A DNA stretch of 27,023 bases from Leptolinea sp. UBA4782 (GCA_002403095.1 DHHC01000026.1:53967-80989); one strand, 5' to 3'. Shown: positions 8,145 to 17,579, counted from the stretch's first letter. The notes: generated by a model from the letters alone, not told the origin. Translations and numbers: made by a program.

Positions 8145-9044
8145 ATGAGTGCCACTTTTATTGTTATCATAGTTTTGGCTGGTGTCATGGTGGTCTGCCT
8201 GGCTGCAGGCTGGCTGATCGCCGAGAGGGGACATTTCTTGCTGCCTTCATCTCGGAAGTTCATCCCCGGCCTCAATTTTCATCTCACCATCGCCTTTAAA
8301 AGTCTTCTTACCTACATCTATCACCGCTTCCCAAACCTGGTCCTGGGGTTCCTGATCAACGTGGTCCATCCCTATTTAAATGGCCCGTTCTAAAAGTATG
8401 TCCGGGAGCACTACCACGGCAAAGTACTCACCCAGGAGCTGGCAGAAGCGGTTATCAACCTGGATCACGAGATCCCCCTGCAAGACCTGGGTCAGCATGT
8501 CATCCCTTACCCTACAGCACGCGATATCCTGTTACAGTTGCCGCTCCGCACGCCCAAAACATTGCGAGCCGACCCAGGTGTGCCTGATCATCGGTAAGCC
8601 ATTCACCGATTTTGTGCTGGAGCACCACCCCAGGCAAAGTAAACGCCTGACAAAAGAAGAAGCCATCCAGCTTTTGCGGGAAGAACACCAGCGCGGGCAT
8701 GTGCATAATGCTTTCTTCAAGGAAGACCGCCTGAACTGCTTTTATGTTATTTGTAACTGCTGCCCCTGTTGCTGCGGTGGACTGGAAGCCATGTTGAAAT
8801 ACCACAATCCCATGATCGCATCCTCCGGGTATGTGGCACAGGTCGATTCCGGTCTTTGCATAGCCTGCAGGGTGCGCGTTGAAAGCTGCCCGCCGGCGCA
8901 TTGGCAGCGCATTCAGAAGCGGTTGTAGAGTGGGACAAATGCATCGGCTGCGGTGTTTGTGTCAACAGCTGCAGCCAGGATGCAATCAGCCTGCAGGTGG
9001 ACGAACGCAAAGGAAAACTCCTGAATGTGAGCAGCATTTTTTGA
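8145..9044 (+). pseudogene. Broken gene for a membrane-anchored dicluster [4Fe-4S] ferredoxin-type protein
   Basis: Three pieces of one protein are scattered over two frames. Piece 1 (8145-8390): an N-terminal membrane helix and a 4Fe-4S-protein-type leader, ended by an in-frame TAA at 8391; reading on gives KYVREHYHGKVLTQELAEA, clearly coding. Near 8525 the frame shifts and some residues seem lost; piece 2 continues as CRSARPKHCEPTQVCLIIGK, a CNCCPCCCGG cysteine cluster and a first ferredoxin motif that is damaged (CIACRVRVESC). At about 8889 one C is missing from a C-run; restoring it gives PAGALAAHSEAVVEWDKCIG and a second intact motif CIGCGVCVNSC, ending at TGA 9042-9044. One stop, two frameshifts and lost cysteines argue for a real pseudogene. 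A sequencing error could explain the last shift but not all changes. Confidence 0.8.
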
Positions 9045-9110
9045 TTTCTGCTTCCTGTAGAAGACTGCTTGGTGTATGATTGGGTTTAAATCTAATAATG
9101 GGAGGCTAGT

Positions 9111-9542
9111 ATGTTCAAAGAATTTAAAGAGTTCATCATGCGTGGAAGTGTATTAGACCTGGCAATAGGTGTGATTATTGGCGGTGCCTTTGGCAAAATC
9201 GTGTCTTCGTTGGTAGACGATATCATCATGCCGCCGATTGGGCTGCTGCTGGGAAAAGTTAATTTCGCTGATCTGTATATAAACCTATCGGGTACAGACT
9301 ATCCTTCCCTGGCCGCTGCACAGGAGGCAGGAGCGCCGACATTAAACTATGGATTATTCCTGAACTCTATTATCCAATTCCTGATCATAGCCCTGGTGAT
9401 TTTTTTGATCATCAAACAGGTCAACCGTTTAATGAAACCCAAAGAGGCACCTGCTGCTCCTGCCACCAAGACCTGCCCATTCTGCCAGAGCGAGATTGCC
9501 ATCAAAGCAACTCGCTGCCCGCATTGCACATCCGAGTTGTAG
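9111..9542 (+). CDS. mscL: Large-conductance mechanosensitive channel MscL with a C-terminal zinc ribbon
   Basis: A 143-residue MscL. The N-terminal amphipathic helix and first membrane helix (FKEFIMRGSVLDLAIGVIIG, residues 5-24) and the second helix (about 82-102) match the family; five subunits form a membrane pore that opens under tension to release solutes in osmotic downshock. After a short Lys/Pro/Ala linker the tail carries CPFCQSEIAIKATRCPHC (122-139), a four-cysteine zinc-ribbon-like knuckle in place of the usual cytoplasmic helix bundle. The ATG has GGAGG 5 bases upstream. A TATGAT at 9075-9080 could be its -10 box, with a poor -35. The next gene begins 8 bases after its stop. Confidence 0.95.
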   Translation: MFKEFKEFIMRGSVLDLAIGVIIGGAFGKIVSSLVDDIIMPPIGLLLGKVNFADLYINLSGTDYPSLAAAQEAGAPTLNYGLFLNSIIQFLIIALVIFLIIKQVNRLMKPKEAPAAPATKTCPFCQSEIAIKATRCPHCTSEL

Positions 9543-9549
9543 GAAATCT

Positions 9550-10233
9550 TTGGATTCGCAAACCATTGTTTTCATTTTTCTTTTTCTGGCGGTAACCGCA
9601 GGGTTTATCCTGCTCCTGGCGCTGAATTCCAGGGTTGACCATTCAGAGAAGGAGATCCTCAACGCAGCCAGGCAATCCGGCTGGAAGGTTGGGAAACAGC
9701 AGTTCAGCGTAACCAGCAGCAAAGGGGTCGAGTGGACGCTGGAAACAAACAACCCAGGCGCAACTAACAGCCTGTACTGGCACAGCGAGAATGTGCGTCT
9801 CAATGGCGGCGTTCTTGTTGTTGTTCCCAGGCTGATGCTGCAGGTCTTCAGTGGTAAAAGCAGCAAAATGGCATTCCGCCTGACCGGCAGCGGCAGGAAC
9901 TGGTTGAGACCCGGGTTAAAAACCCTGCAGCTGGCAATTGAAAAAAGCCAGGCAGTCGATGCCGGTTCAGACCGGTTTCAGCAGCGTTATTGCTGTTTTT
10001 CGAACCTGCCTGAGGTTGTAAAGGGTATCCTTTCACCAGAGGTAGAAACCCTGCTGATGGATTTCCCCGCCCAGCCTGGACAACCATTTACCCCGGTATA
10101 CATCATCCTCAGTGCCAGCAGCCTGCAAGTTTATGCTGAGACTTCCCTTCAAAGTATGATAGCTTACACCTGCCTGGTAGACCTGGGCACCGCCTTGAGT
10201 ACCCAAGTTGCCGCCTATCAAGAAACAGACTAA
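9550..10233 (+). CDS. Unknown protein with one N-terminal membrane helix
   Basis: A 227-residue protein that I do not recognise. An N-terminal hydrophobic helix (about residues 5-25) would anchor it or serve as an uncleaved signal; the rest is soluble, mixed alpha/beta in look, with no clear motif or cysteine pattern (two adjacent Cys in the middle). The frame is open further upstream into mscL, but TTG at 9550 is preferred: AGGA (9541-9544) overlapping the mscL stop lies 5 bases before it, and the membrane helix begins just after. The spacing means it is translated along with mscL. A strong terminator follows at 10260. Confidence 0.65.
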   Translation: MDSQTIVFIFLFLAVTAGFILLLALNSRVDHSEKEILNAARQSGWKVGKQQFSVTSSKGVEWTLETNNPGATNSLYWHSENVRLNGGVLVVVPRLMLQVFSGKSSKMAFRLTGSGRNWLRPGLKTLQLAIEKSQAVDAGSDRFQQRYCCFSNLPEVVKGILSPEVETLLMDFPAQPGQPFTPVYIILSASSLQVYAETSLQSMIAYTCLVDLGTALSTQVAAYQETD

Positions 10234-10259
10234 ACCTGGCAAAACGAATAAAACATGTA

Positions 10260-10298
10260 GGGCTGTAATAGATATATAGATTTTCTACAGCCCTTTTT
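10260..10298 (+). terminator. Rho-independent terminator after mscL and its partner
   Basis: GGGCTGTA (10260-10267) pairs with TACAGCCC (10286-10293) around an 18-base AT-rich loop, followed by TTTTTCTTT. It lies 27 bases after the stop of the unknown protein gene. Confidence 0.85.
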
Positions 10299-10388
10299 CT
10301 TTACACATATGTAGAATTTAAGATAGGATTGATCATTCCTGCTGATCCTTTTGATGATGTTCAGCGCTAAAATTAGTTATCCCATCAA

Positions 10389-10417
10389 TTGACGGGATTG
10401 CCAGGTTGATATATGCT
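10389..10417 (+). promoter_or_regulatory. Sigma-70-type promoter of glgC
   Basis: TTGACG (10389-10394) and TATGCT (10412-10417) are separated by 17 bases. Transcription should start near 10424, giving a leader of about 50 bases before the ATG at 10475. The remainder of this 241-base gap holds the preceding terminator and nothing else I can name. Confidence 0.6.
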
Positions 10418-10474
10418 ATAGGAAATCAATTATCGGCAGCGGTTTGTTATTACTTCTACTTCCTGGAGGGTGAG

Positions 10475-11755
10475 ATGCCAAATAATAGTGAAGTGCTAGC
10501 GGTAATATTAGGGGGCGGTCGCGGCGCGAGGCTATACCCGCTCACGCAGCAGCGCTCAAAACCTGCAGTGCCAATCGCAGGAAAATACCGGTTGATCGAT
10601 ATCCCCATCAGCAATTGCATCAACTCGAAGATCTATCACATTGCTGTGCTGACCCAGTTTAATTCTGTTTCGCTGCACCGGCATATCTCCCGCACCTACC
10701 AGTTTGATAATTTCCATACCGGATGGGTGCAGATTTGGGCTGCAGAGCAAACCACTGAAACCACCGACTGGTACCAGGGGACGGCAGATGCAGTTCGAAA
10801 ACAGTTCTTCGAAATCATCTCCACCCGGGCAAAATATGTGCTCATTCTGGCTGGCGACCATCTTTACCGTATGGATTACGACGCCATGGCCCATTTCCAC
10901 TGGGACACAAAAGCTGACATCACCGTGGCAATTCAACCCGTGCGGGCAGATGAAGCAGGCCGCTTCGGGATCCTCAAACGCGATAGCGATTTTAAGATCA
11001 CCCAGTTTGCAGAGAAACCAACCGATCCCAAGCTGCTCAAGAAAATGGTAAGCCGGGAGGAACCGGAACGGCCTTACCTCGGCTCAATGGGTATATATAT
11101 GTTCAACATTGATGCGCTTGAAGCCCTCCTGGCACAAAAAGGATTTGAAGACTTTGGCAGCCATGTCATTCCGCATGCCATCAATCACTACAATGTGAAC
11201 GGGTTTGATTTTGACGGCTTCTGGGCAGATATTGGAACCATCCGCTCATTTTACGAGGCAAATCTTCTGCTTACCATGCCAAACCCGCCTTTTAATATGT
11301 TTGACCCAGACCATCCCATATATACCCACCCCCGCTACCTGCCGGGCAGCGCTGTCTCTGACAGCCATCTCGAAAATGTACTCATTGCTGAAGGCTGCTG
11401 TATCGAGAAGGCAGACATCCGCCATTCGATCATCGGTTTGCGCAGCCAGATCGGCAGCGGTTCAAGGATCGAGGACAGCATCATCATGGGGGCTGATTAC
11501 CTGCAGCGGGAAAACAACCTTTCGAAAGAGGATTTTGTCGAAATTGGGATCGGTGAAGGCACCCTGATAAAAGGGGCAATCGTGGACAAGAATGCCCGCA
11601 TTGGACGCGGCGTAACCATCGTCCCCTTCCCGCGCGGTACAGATATTGATGGTGACAACTGGTACTCACGCGACGGGATCGTGGTTATCCCTAAGAATGC
11701 GGTGATTAAAAACGGAACCTATATTGGTCCGGAACGCAAACTTCCAGGATCTTAA
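10475..11755 (+). CDS. glgC: Glucose-1-phosphate adenylyltransferase (ADP-glucose pyrophosphorylase)
   Basis: A 426-residue enzyme making ADP-glucose from ATP and glucose-1-phosphate, the committed step of bacterial glycogen synthesis. The N-terminal nucleotidyltransferase fold shows GGGRGARLYPLT (13-24), SKPAVPIAGKYRLIDIPISN (28-47), WYQGTADAV, and the metal-binding stretch AGDHLYRMDY; the C-terminal part is a left-handed beta-helix with repeated hexapeptide-like turns. Length matches GlgC (about 420). The reading frame is open 23 codons further upstream, but ATG at 10475 has GGAGG 5 bases before it and starts where GlgC proteins start. Other glycogen genes are not in the window. The calcium ATPase gene starts 36 bases downstream with no terminator between, so the two may share a transcript. 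Confidence 0.95.
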   Translation: MPNNSEVLAVILGGGRGARLYPLTQQRSKPAVPIAGKYRLIDIPISNCINSKIYHIAVLTQFNSVSLHRHISRTYQFDNFHTGWVQIWAAEQTTETTDWYQGTADAVRKQFFEIISTRAKYVLILAGDHLYRMDYDAMAHFHWDTKADITVAIQPVRADEAGRFGILKRDSDFKITQFAEKPTDPKLLKKMVSREEPERPYLGSMGIYMFNIDALEALLAQKGFEDFGSHVIPHAINHYNVNGFDFDGFWADIGTIRSFYEANLLLTMPNPPFNMFDPDHPIYTHPRYLPGSAVSDSHLENVLIAEGCCIEKADIRHSIIGLRSQIGSGSRIEDSIIMGADYLQRENNLSKEDFVEIGIGEGTLIKGAIVDKNARIGRGVTIVPFPRGTDIDGDNWYSRDGIVVIPKNAVIKNGTYIGPERKLPGS

Positions 11756-11791
11756 CCCTGACCTGATTCATAACCAGTATCGGAGGCAAAA

Positions 11792-14686
11792 TTGACACTA
11801 AGCAAGCCTGCGGATATGTCCGAAGCGAAAGATGTATCCATCACCTGGCACAGCCTGAACTCTGATGAAGTTCTGCAGCGCCTTGAAACCACATTACAGG
11901 ACGGACTGAGCAGTGAAACAGCGGCAAAGCGGTTGGAGGAATATGGCCCCAACCAGCTGGTGGAGAAACCCCGCCCAACATTTTTGCAGCTGGTCATCAG
12001 CCAGCTGAACAACTTTATCGTTATTCTGCTGATCGTCGCAGCGGTCATTTCTGCCGTCATGGGAGAATGGGTCGAATCCGGCGCTATCCTGGCGATTGTC
12101 GTGCTGAATGCCATCCTGGGGGTGGTGCAGGAAAACAGGGCTGAACAAGCCCTGGCAGCCCTCAAAAAGTTATCTGCGCCTGACGCGCAGGTTCTGCGGG
12201 ATGGTCGCCGGACTTCGGTGCCGGCCAGCCTGCTGGTACCAGGTGATGTCGTCTTTCTGGAAGCCGGCAACTTTATTCCTGCTGACCTGAGGCTGCTGGA
12301 AGCCGTGAACTTGCGTATCGAAGAGGCCGCCCTGACCGGCGAATCTGTGCCCGTGCAGAAAAATGCAGCCCTTCAGCTGGATAAGGATATCCCGCTTGGC
12401 GACCGTAAGAATACCGCCTTTATGGGCACTGTGGTCAATTACGGTCGCGGCAAGGGCGTGGTTGTTTCCACCGGCATGCACACTCAGCTTGGGTTAATCG
12501 CAGGCATGCTGCAATTGGTGGAAGAAGAGGAGACCCCCCTTCAAAAGCGGCTGGACAGCCTTGGCAAGGTGTTAGGCTGGGCTGCCCTGGCTATCTGCGG
12601 ACTGGTATTCCTGGTTGGGCTTTTGCGTTCCAATTTCGGGCTGGAAGCCATCGTTGAGATGTTCATGATCGCCGTCAGCCTGGCCATCGCAGCTGTACCC
12701 GAAGGCTTGCCTGCGGTGGTAACCATCAGCCTGGCGCTGGGCATGCGTGAAATGGTGCGCAGGCATGCCCTCATCCGCCGCCTTTCCTCGGTTGAAACTC
12801 TCGGTTCTGCAACGGTCATCTGCTCCGATAAAACCGGAACCCTGACCCAAAATGAGATGACTGTCACCCGCATATGGGTGGATAAGCATTTCTTCAATAT
12901 TACCGGCACAGGCTACAGTACAAAAGGCGACTTTTTACTGAACGATCAGAAAATACAGCTGAAAGATTATCCCGGTTTGTCCACCGCATTATGGGTAGGT
13001 GTATTGAACAATGATGCCGAACTGGAAGAGGTTGAATCCGGCAATTCACCAACCCGCATCATTGGCGACCCGACCGAAGGTTCCATCCTGGTGGCCGCAG
13101 CAAAAGCCGGGGTGTATGCCCTCCAGGTCAACCAGACATACCCGCGAGTAGATGAGGTACCGTTCGATTCCACCCGCAAACGCATGCTGACCATGCACGC
13201 CATTCAAGCTCCACTTACAGACGATATTTCTCCTATTCATGATAAGGGCAAGAATGAGTGGAGCGCAATCGTTGTAAAAGGCGCCCCGGACGTTGTTCTC
13301 AACCTGTGCACCAGTTACCAGGGCGTGGATGACCAGCCCCAACCGCTGGATAATGCCATGCGCCTGGTGATCCTGGATGCCAATGACAGCCTGACCAGGG
13401 ATGCCCTGCGGGTGCTTGGACTGGCATACAGGCTGGTACCCGGCCTGCCGCAAGAAAAGAACGACGAAACCCTCGAAAAAGACCTGGTTTTTGTGGGCAT
13501 GGTAGGTATGATCGACCCAGCCCGCCCTGAAGTTAAACCTGCCCTGATGACTGCCCGCCATGCAGGCGTGCGCACCATCATGATCACCGGCGACTATCCC
13601 AACACTGCCCGGGCAATCGCCGAAAGTATCGGCCTGCTTCGGCCTGGGCGGAAGGTTTTAACCGGCAATGAGATCGCGGATTTGGATGATCCTGCCCTGC
13701 AAAAAGAAGTGATGCAGGCAGATGTTTTCGCCCGGGTATCCCCGGAGCACAAGATGCGCATCGTGGATGCCCTGCGTGCCAATGACCAGGTGGTGGCAAT
13801 GACCGGTGACGGGGTGAACGATGCCCCTGCAATCAAGCGCGCCGACATCGGTGTGGCCATGGGTATCACTGGAACAGATGTGGCCAAAGAAACCGCTGAT
13901 ATGGTGCTCACCGATGACAATTACGCCAGCATAGTATCAGCTATCGAGCAAGGGCGCGTAATTTACAATAACATCCGCAAGTTTGTGTTCTTCTTGCTCT
14001 CATCGAATGTGGCTGAGATCATGATCATCTTCCTGGCCACCCTGGCGGGATTGCCCACCCCGCTCACTGCCATACAGCTCTTGTGGCTGAACCTGTTAAC
14101 CGATGGAGCCCCCGCCCTGGCTTTGGCCATGGAAAAGGGAGACCCGGATGTCATGCAGCGTCCGCCCAGGCCAAAACGCGAACCGGTTATCAACAGTTCG
14201 ATGCAAGCCGGTATCATCATCCAAACCATCGCCCAGACCAGCTGTGTGCTGCTGGCATTTGCCCTCGGGTTGATCTGGCACCTGGAAGGTCAGGGCATCC
14301 CGGCTGGGACCAACCCGCTGGCATACCTGATCCAGCATGATTGGCGCGGTGTGGATGTGCAGACAGCTGAGACCATGGCATTTGTCACCCTTTCCCTGTG
14401 CGAGCTTTTCCGCGCTTATACCGTCCGCTCAGAGCGTGTTTCCTTATTCAAACTGGGTGTATTTTCAAACAAGTACATGCAATATGCAGTCGGGCTGTCC
14501 ATCCTCTTGTTGATCCTGGTGGTCAGCGTACCCTTCCTGCAGCCGATCTTCAATACCCACTTCATGGCGCCAATCGAATGGCTGATCGTGCTGGGGCTGT
14601 CACTCATCCCAGCTGTGGCAGAGGAGATTACCAAATACTTCCTGCGCAGGCATGACCGCAAAACCATAAATGCTCTGGCAGACTAA
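11792..14686 (+). CDS. Calcium-transporting P-type ATPase (type IIA, SERCA-like)
   Basis: A 964-residue P-type ATPase expected to export Ca2+. Order: N-terminal cation-ATPase domain (15-80), first membrane pair, actuator domain with TGES (182-185), helix 4 with AAVPEGLP (300-307), phosphorylated D346 in SDKTGTLTQ, nucleotide domain with KGAPD, hinge TGDGVNDAP, and six C-terminal helices. The calcium ligands known from SERCA are in place: Glu in PEGLP, Asn and Glu in SSNVAEI (helix 5), and Asn/Asp in NLLTDGAPA (helix 6). The start is TTG at 11792, backed by CGGAGG (11781-11786) 5 bases upstream; the first ATG, 8 codons later, lacks such a site. It is 36 bases after glgC and is followed by a strong terminator. 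Confidence 0.93.
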   Translation: MTLSKPADMSEAKDVSITWHSLNSDEVLQRLETTLQDGLSSETAAKRLEEYGPNQLVEKPRPTFLQLVISQLNNFIVILLIVAAVISAVMGEWVESGAILAIVVLNAILGVVQENRAEQALAALKKLSAPDAQVLRDGRRTSVPASLLVPGDVVFLEAGNFIPADLRLLEAVNLRIEEAALTGESVPVQKNAALQLDKDIPLGDRKNTAFMGTVVNYGRGKGVVVSTGMHTQLGLIAGMLQLVEEEETPLQKRLDSLGKVLGWAALAICGLVFLVGLLRSNFGLEAIVEMFMIAVSLAIAAVPEGLPAVVTISLALGMREMVRRHALIRRLSSVETLGSATVICSDKTGTLTQNEMTVTRIWVDKHFFNITGTGYSTKGDFLLNDQKIQLKDYPGLSTALWVGVLNNDAELEEVESGNSPTRIIGDPTEGSILVAAAKAGVYALQVNQTYPRVDEVPFDSTRKRMLTMHAIQAPLTDDISPIHDKGKNEWSAIVVKGAPDVVLNLCTSYQGVDDQPQPLDNAMRLVILDANDSLTRDALRVLGLAYRLVPGLPQEKNDETLEKDLVFVGMVGMIDPARPEVKPALMTARHAGVRTIMITGDYPNTARAIAESIGLLRPGRKVLTGNEIADLDDPALQKEVMQADVFARVSPEHKMRIVDALRANDQVVAMTGDGVNDAPAIKRADIGVAMGITGTDVAKETADMVLTDDNYASIVSAIEQGRVIYNNIRKFVFFLLSSNVAEIMIIFLATLAGLPTPLTAIQLLWLNLLTDGAPALALAMEKGDPDVMQRPPRPKREPVINSSMQAGIIIQTIAQTSCVLLAFALGLIWHLEGQGIPAGTNPLAYLIQHDWRGVDVQTAETMAFVTLSLCELFRAYTVRSERVSLFKLGVFSNKYMQYAVGLSILLLILVVSVPFLQPIFNTHFMAPIEWLIVLGLSLIPAVAEEITKYFLRRHDRKTINALAD

Positions 14687-14707
14687 CACCAGAGTAATCA
14701 GTAAACG

Positions 14708-14735
14708 AAAATCGCCGGAAAACCGGCGATTTTTT
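14708..14735. terminator. Bidirectional terminator between the convergent calcium ATPase and alpha-mannosidase genes
   Basis: A perfect 11-bp stem (AAAATCGCCGG, 14708-14718; its complement 14723-14733) closes an AAAA loop and ends in a T-run. The A-run on the left gives a shorter T-run for the minus strand, so it can serve both the plus-strand gene ending at 14686 and the minus-strand gene ending at 14754. Confidence 0.9.
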
Positions 14736-14753
14736 ATTTACACAACCAATCTG

Positions 14754-17579
14754 TCACGTTACCTTAAGTGTAATTATCTTGTGGGCAGGTGCCGTAAAAC
14801 TGGCTTTACCTTCGGTATCCAGATCAACCGGCTCCAGGATCTCTTCTGCCAGGTTAGCAAAAAAGACCTTGTCGACTGGAACACGGAATTGCAGGGTACA
14901 TTGCAGCGGCACATCTAGCAAATTAAACCCGCGCACAATCCAACCAGTCCTGTCTTCAGCTGGCTTTATTGCGGTTACCTGGAACGAATCGGGATGGATA
15001 TCCAGGAAGCTTCCACTTGAGGGCAGCCCGCCTTCATGCAGGCTGGTAACCTGGCCGGCTAGAGGGGCGGAGAAACCGTAACCAGCAGCCATTGCCTGTT
15101 CAGGCGAGCTGCCATGTGGGATGAGCGCATAGCTGAAGGTGTATGTCCCATGCATCTGGGCGCCGGGTGTTGCCAGCATCGGCCCGGCATGTCCTTTGCG
15201 GGTGGAGAAATCATCGCGCGAAAGCCATCCAACACAGCGCAGCAAGGTTAGGGCGGCTTCCAGGTTCCCATTTTCCCGGTGCTGAATTCCGATCTCCGGT
15301 AAACCACAGGCAGCCAGGAGTAAGCCCTTTTCCCCGTCTGAAAGATCGCTGAATGCGCGCTGGGGCACTTCGGGGCGGCGTTGTTCGATCCAGTCCACCT
15401 GCATCAAAGGCGGCAAGACCAGCCGCTTTACCAGCTCGAAATGGCCGTCATGAAAGGCGCAATCGGCAGTAAACGGAACCGGGAAATGCACCCTGACACG
15501 GTGATCATCGCTTGTCTGGGTGATGCACGTCTCGAAATCGACCCGTTTGATGCCAGGGTAAACTGATACCCGGCTGGTGATCTCCATCGGCAGGGTTACA
15601 GGACTGCGCGCCTGCCGGTCGGGGGAGGTGCGGACTGGAATTTCCATCAACCATTGCAGCCGCAATTCTTCATGGTCCGGGTAACCTACCTTTTCAGCAC
15701 CCTGGAAACTGGAATGGCTGGACAGAAGGGAATCGTTTTGCGGCGGGGAGAAGTTGTACTCATCGCCCACATCGCCGCCGTCGCTGAAGAAGTGCAAACC
15801 TGGGTAGGTGCAGCCACTTTCATGGTCGACCAGGGTCAGACAGCCATCAACTGTGTCCATCCCCAGAGTAAGCCAGTCGTTCCCAATGGAGAGGGTTTGT
15901 TCCTTATCCGCGGGTACTTCGGGCGCAGGCCGCAGCCCGGCTGCAATATACCCGAAACCAGGGATGTTTTTCGCCACAAACTGGATCTGGGCTTGAACTG
16001 GTGTGTGCGCATGGACTGAAAAATGGGTGATCGTTTCATCCTCAACCAGTTCTTGCAGCAAACCCAACCCCCGTTCAACTGCCTGCGGATCAGAAGGCTT
16101 TTCCTGCTCCATGATCACATCGATAAAGCCTGTTATTCCTTCTTTATAGGTGCCGATGGCTTTAATGCCATACCCGCCATTGCCGCCTTGCAGTAAAGGA
16201 GCCAGCTCAAACAGCCCATCCCGGTCAACCTCGTAACGGGCTACTGTATGGCTCTCACTGTTAAGCACCGTGCAGGGTGATGTGCTTCCATCCGCAAAAA
16301 CCACCTCAAGCCCCCGCACCGCTGCCGGGAAACTGACACCTGCCCGTACAACATCAGTCCTGGTATATTGCAGCGGATTAAAGATTAACAGGCTGGCAAA
16401 ACAATCCCTTTGATCCTGGCGGGTATCCACCTGGCGGGCGATTAAATCCAGCGAATACCCGGTCACCAGCCTGCCCACCTGGTCGACTTTATCGAAGCGG
16501 GTACGCATTTCTTCATGCACCGGATCGATGGAACATCCGCAGATAGAATCATGCGGGTGGTTCTGAATAAGCAGCCGCCAGGCATAATCCAGGAATCCGC
16601 AAGACTCCGGGGAACCCGGTTTACTGCCAGGGCTGGCAAGCCAGGCCCAGACACTCAACGGTTCTGCATACCTTTCCAGCAGGGTTTCGCTGAGATGGTT
16701 GCGCTGCTTGATCCACATGCGCGCGCTCAGCACCCCCGGCAGCAGGTTAATGGTTGGTGAAGTCCGCAATTCTCCCTGCACAACCGGGATTTCCACTTTG
16801 TTTTCCTGCAGCCATTTCAGGGCTGCCTCGGCGTAAGCAGGCAGGGTGGAATGGACCAGGTCAATCTGCCGTTCCGGCTGTGCCATGAACCGGCGTACTG
16901 CCTGCGGGGTGCGGGCGTCCGGCATCTGATGGTCTGTGCCAAACAGCAGCAACCGGTGGGGAGCTTTGGTATGGGGTGCCAGAGCAGCTTCCTTTTCCTC
17001 AATCTTGTCAATGAATCCTTCCAGCCCGCCGGCCAGCACATCCCAGGCGTTTGAATAACTCTCACGCAGGTTGCACAGGAAAACCCGTGTTCCATCTGGA
17101 GCCTGCCACCACATTTCGCTGGGGGCGGGCTCCATGCCGCGCCACAAGCAGGCGCTTTCGATGCCAAAACCCTGTAGTATTTGTGGCATTTGCCCAATAT
17201 GCCCAAACGGGTCGGGGATGTAGCCGACCGGCATGATGCTGCCATAGTTATGGCAGATCTCCCGGCCGATGAGCAGGTTGCGGATGGTAGCTTCCGGGCT
17301 GACCAGGAATTCGTCCGGCAGAATGTACCAGGGTCCGATCTGGATGCGGCCTTCATGGATGCGGCGGGTTAATTCTTCAGCTTTCTCCGGGCGGATTTGC
17401 AGGTAATCCTCCAGCACAATGGTTTGCCCGTCCAGCATGAAATTGCGGTAGTCCGGGTCGCTGGCGAGGATATCCAGCAGGCTGTCAACCAGCTGTACCA
17501 GTTTGAAGCGGAAAGCCTCAAAGGTACGGTACCATTCACGGTCCCAGTGGGTATGCGGAACAAGGTGCAATGTGGGCAT
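14754..17579 (-). CDS. Glycoside hydrolase family 38 alpha-mannosidase
   Basis: A 941-residue retaining alpha-mannosidase. Its catalytic domain begins at once with HTHWDREW (9-16), where H11 and D13 match the zinc ligands; PDPFGHIGQMPQIL (122-135) carries the expected nucleophile D123; HPHDSICGCS, in the middle, provides the later zinc-binding His region. The rest is the family's helical bundle and C-terminal beta domains. There is no signal peptide, so it is likely cytoplasmic and acts on imported mannosides or stored/recycled glycans; bacterial relatives include MngB-type enzymes. The ATG has GGAG 6 bases upstream on this strand. No sugar transporter or kinase gene lies beside it, so the physiological substrate cannot be named. 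Confidence 0.93.
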   Translation of the reverse strand: MPTLHLVPHTHWDREWYRTFEAFRFKLVQLVDSLLDILASDPDYRNFMLDGQTIVLEDYLQIRPEKAEELTRRIHEGRIQIGPWYILPDEFLVSPEATIRNLLIGREICHNYGSIMPVGYIPDPFGHIGQMPQILQGFGIESACLWRGMEPAPSEMWWQAPDGTRVFLCNLRESYSNAWDVLAGGLEGFIDKIEEKEAALAPHTKAPHRLLLFGTDHQMPDARTPQAVRRFMAQPERQIDLVHSTLPAYAEAALKWLQENKVEIPVVQGELRTSPTINLLPGVLSARMWIKQRNHLSETLLERYAEPLSVWAWLASPGSKPGSPESCGFLDYAWRLLIQNHPHDSICGCSIDPVHEEMRTRFDKVDQVGRLVTGYSLDLIARQVDTRQDQRDCFASLLIFNPLQYTRTDVVRAGVSFPAAVRGLEVVFADGSTSPCTVLNSESHTVARYEVDRDGLFELAPLLQGGNGGYGIKAIGTYKEGITGFIDVIMEQEKPSDPQAVERGLGLLQELVEDETITHFSVHAHTPVQAQIQFVAKNIPGFGYIAAGLRPAPEVPADKEQTLSIGNDWLTLGMDTVDGCLTLVDHESGCTYPGLHFFSDGGDVGDEYNFSPPQNDSLLSSHSSFQGAEKVGYPDHEELRLQWLMEIPVRTSPDRQARSPVTLPMEITSRVSVYPGIKRVDFETCITQTSDDHRVRVHFPVPFTADCAFHDGHFELVKRLVLPPLMQVDWIEQRRPEVPQRAFSDLSDGEKGLLLAACGLPEIGIQHRENGNLEAALTLLRCVGWLSRDDFSTRKGHAGPMLATPGAQMHGTYTFSYALIPHGSSPEQAMAAGYGFSAPLAGQVTSLHEGGLPSSGSFLDIHPDSFQVTAIKPAEDRTGWIVRGFNLLDVPLQCTLQFRVPVDKVFFANLAEEILEPVDLDTEGKASFTAPAHKIITLKVT

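Noticed and set aside
8380..8928. Independent 182-residue gene in the ferredoxin region
   Set aside because: Its first 45 or so residues are out-of-frame translation of the pseudogene; only the later part is genuine, belonging to the broken gene at 8145-9044.
12541..12909. Minus-strand open frames opposite the calcium ATPase and other G+C-rich genes
   Set aside because: They lie antisense to well-supported genes, lack ribosome sites and show no recognisable protein motifs; they are shadows of codon bias.
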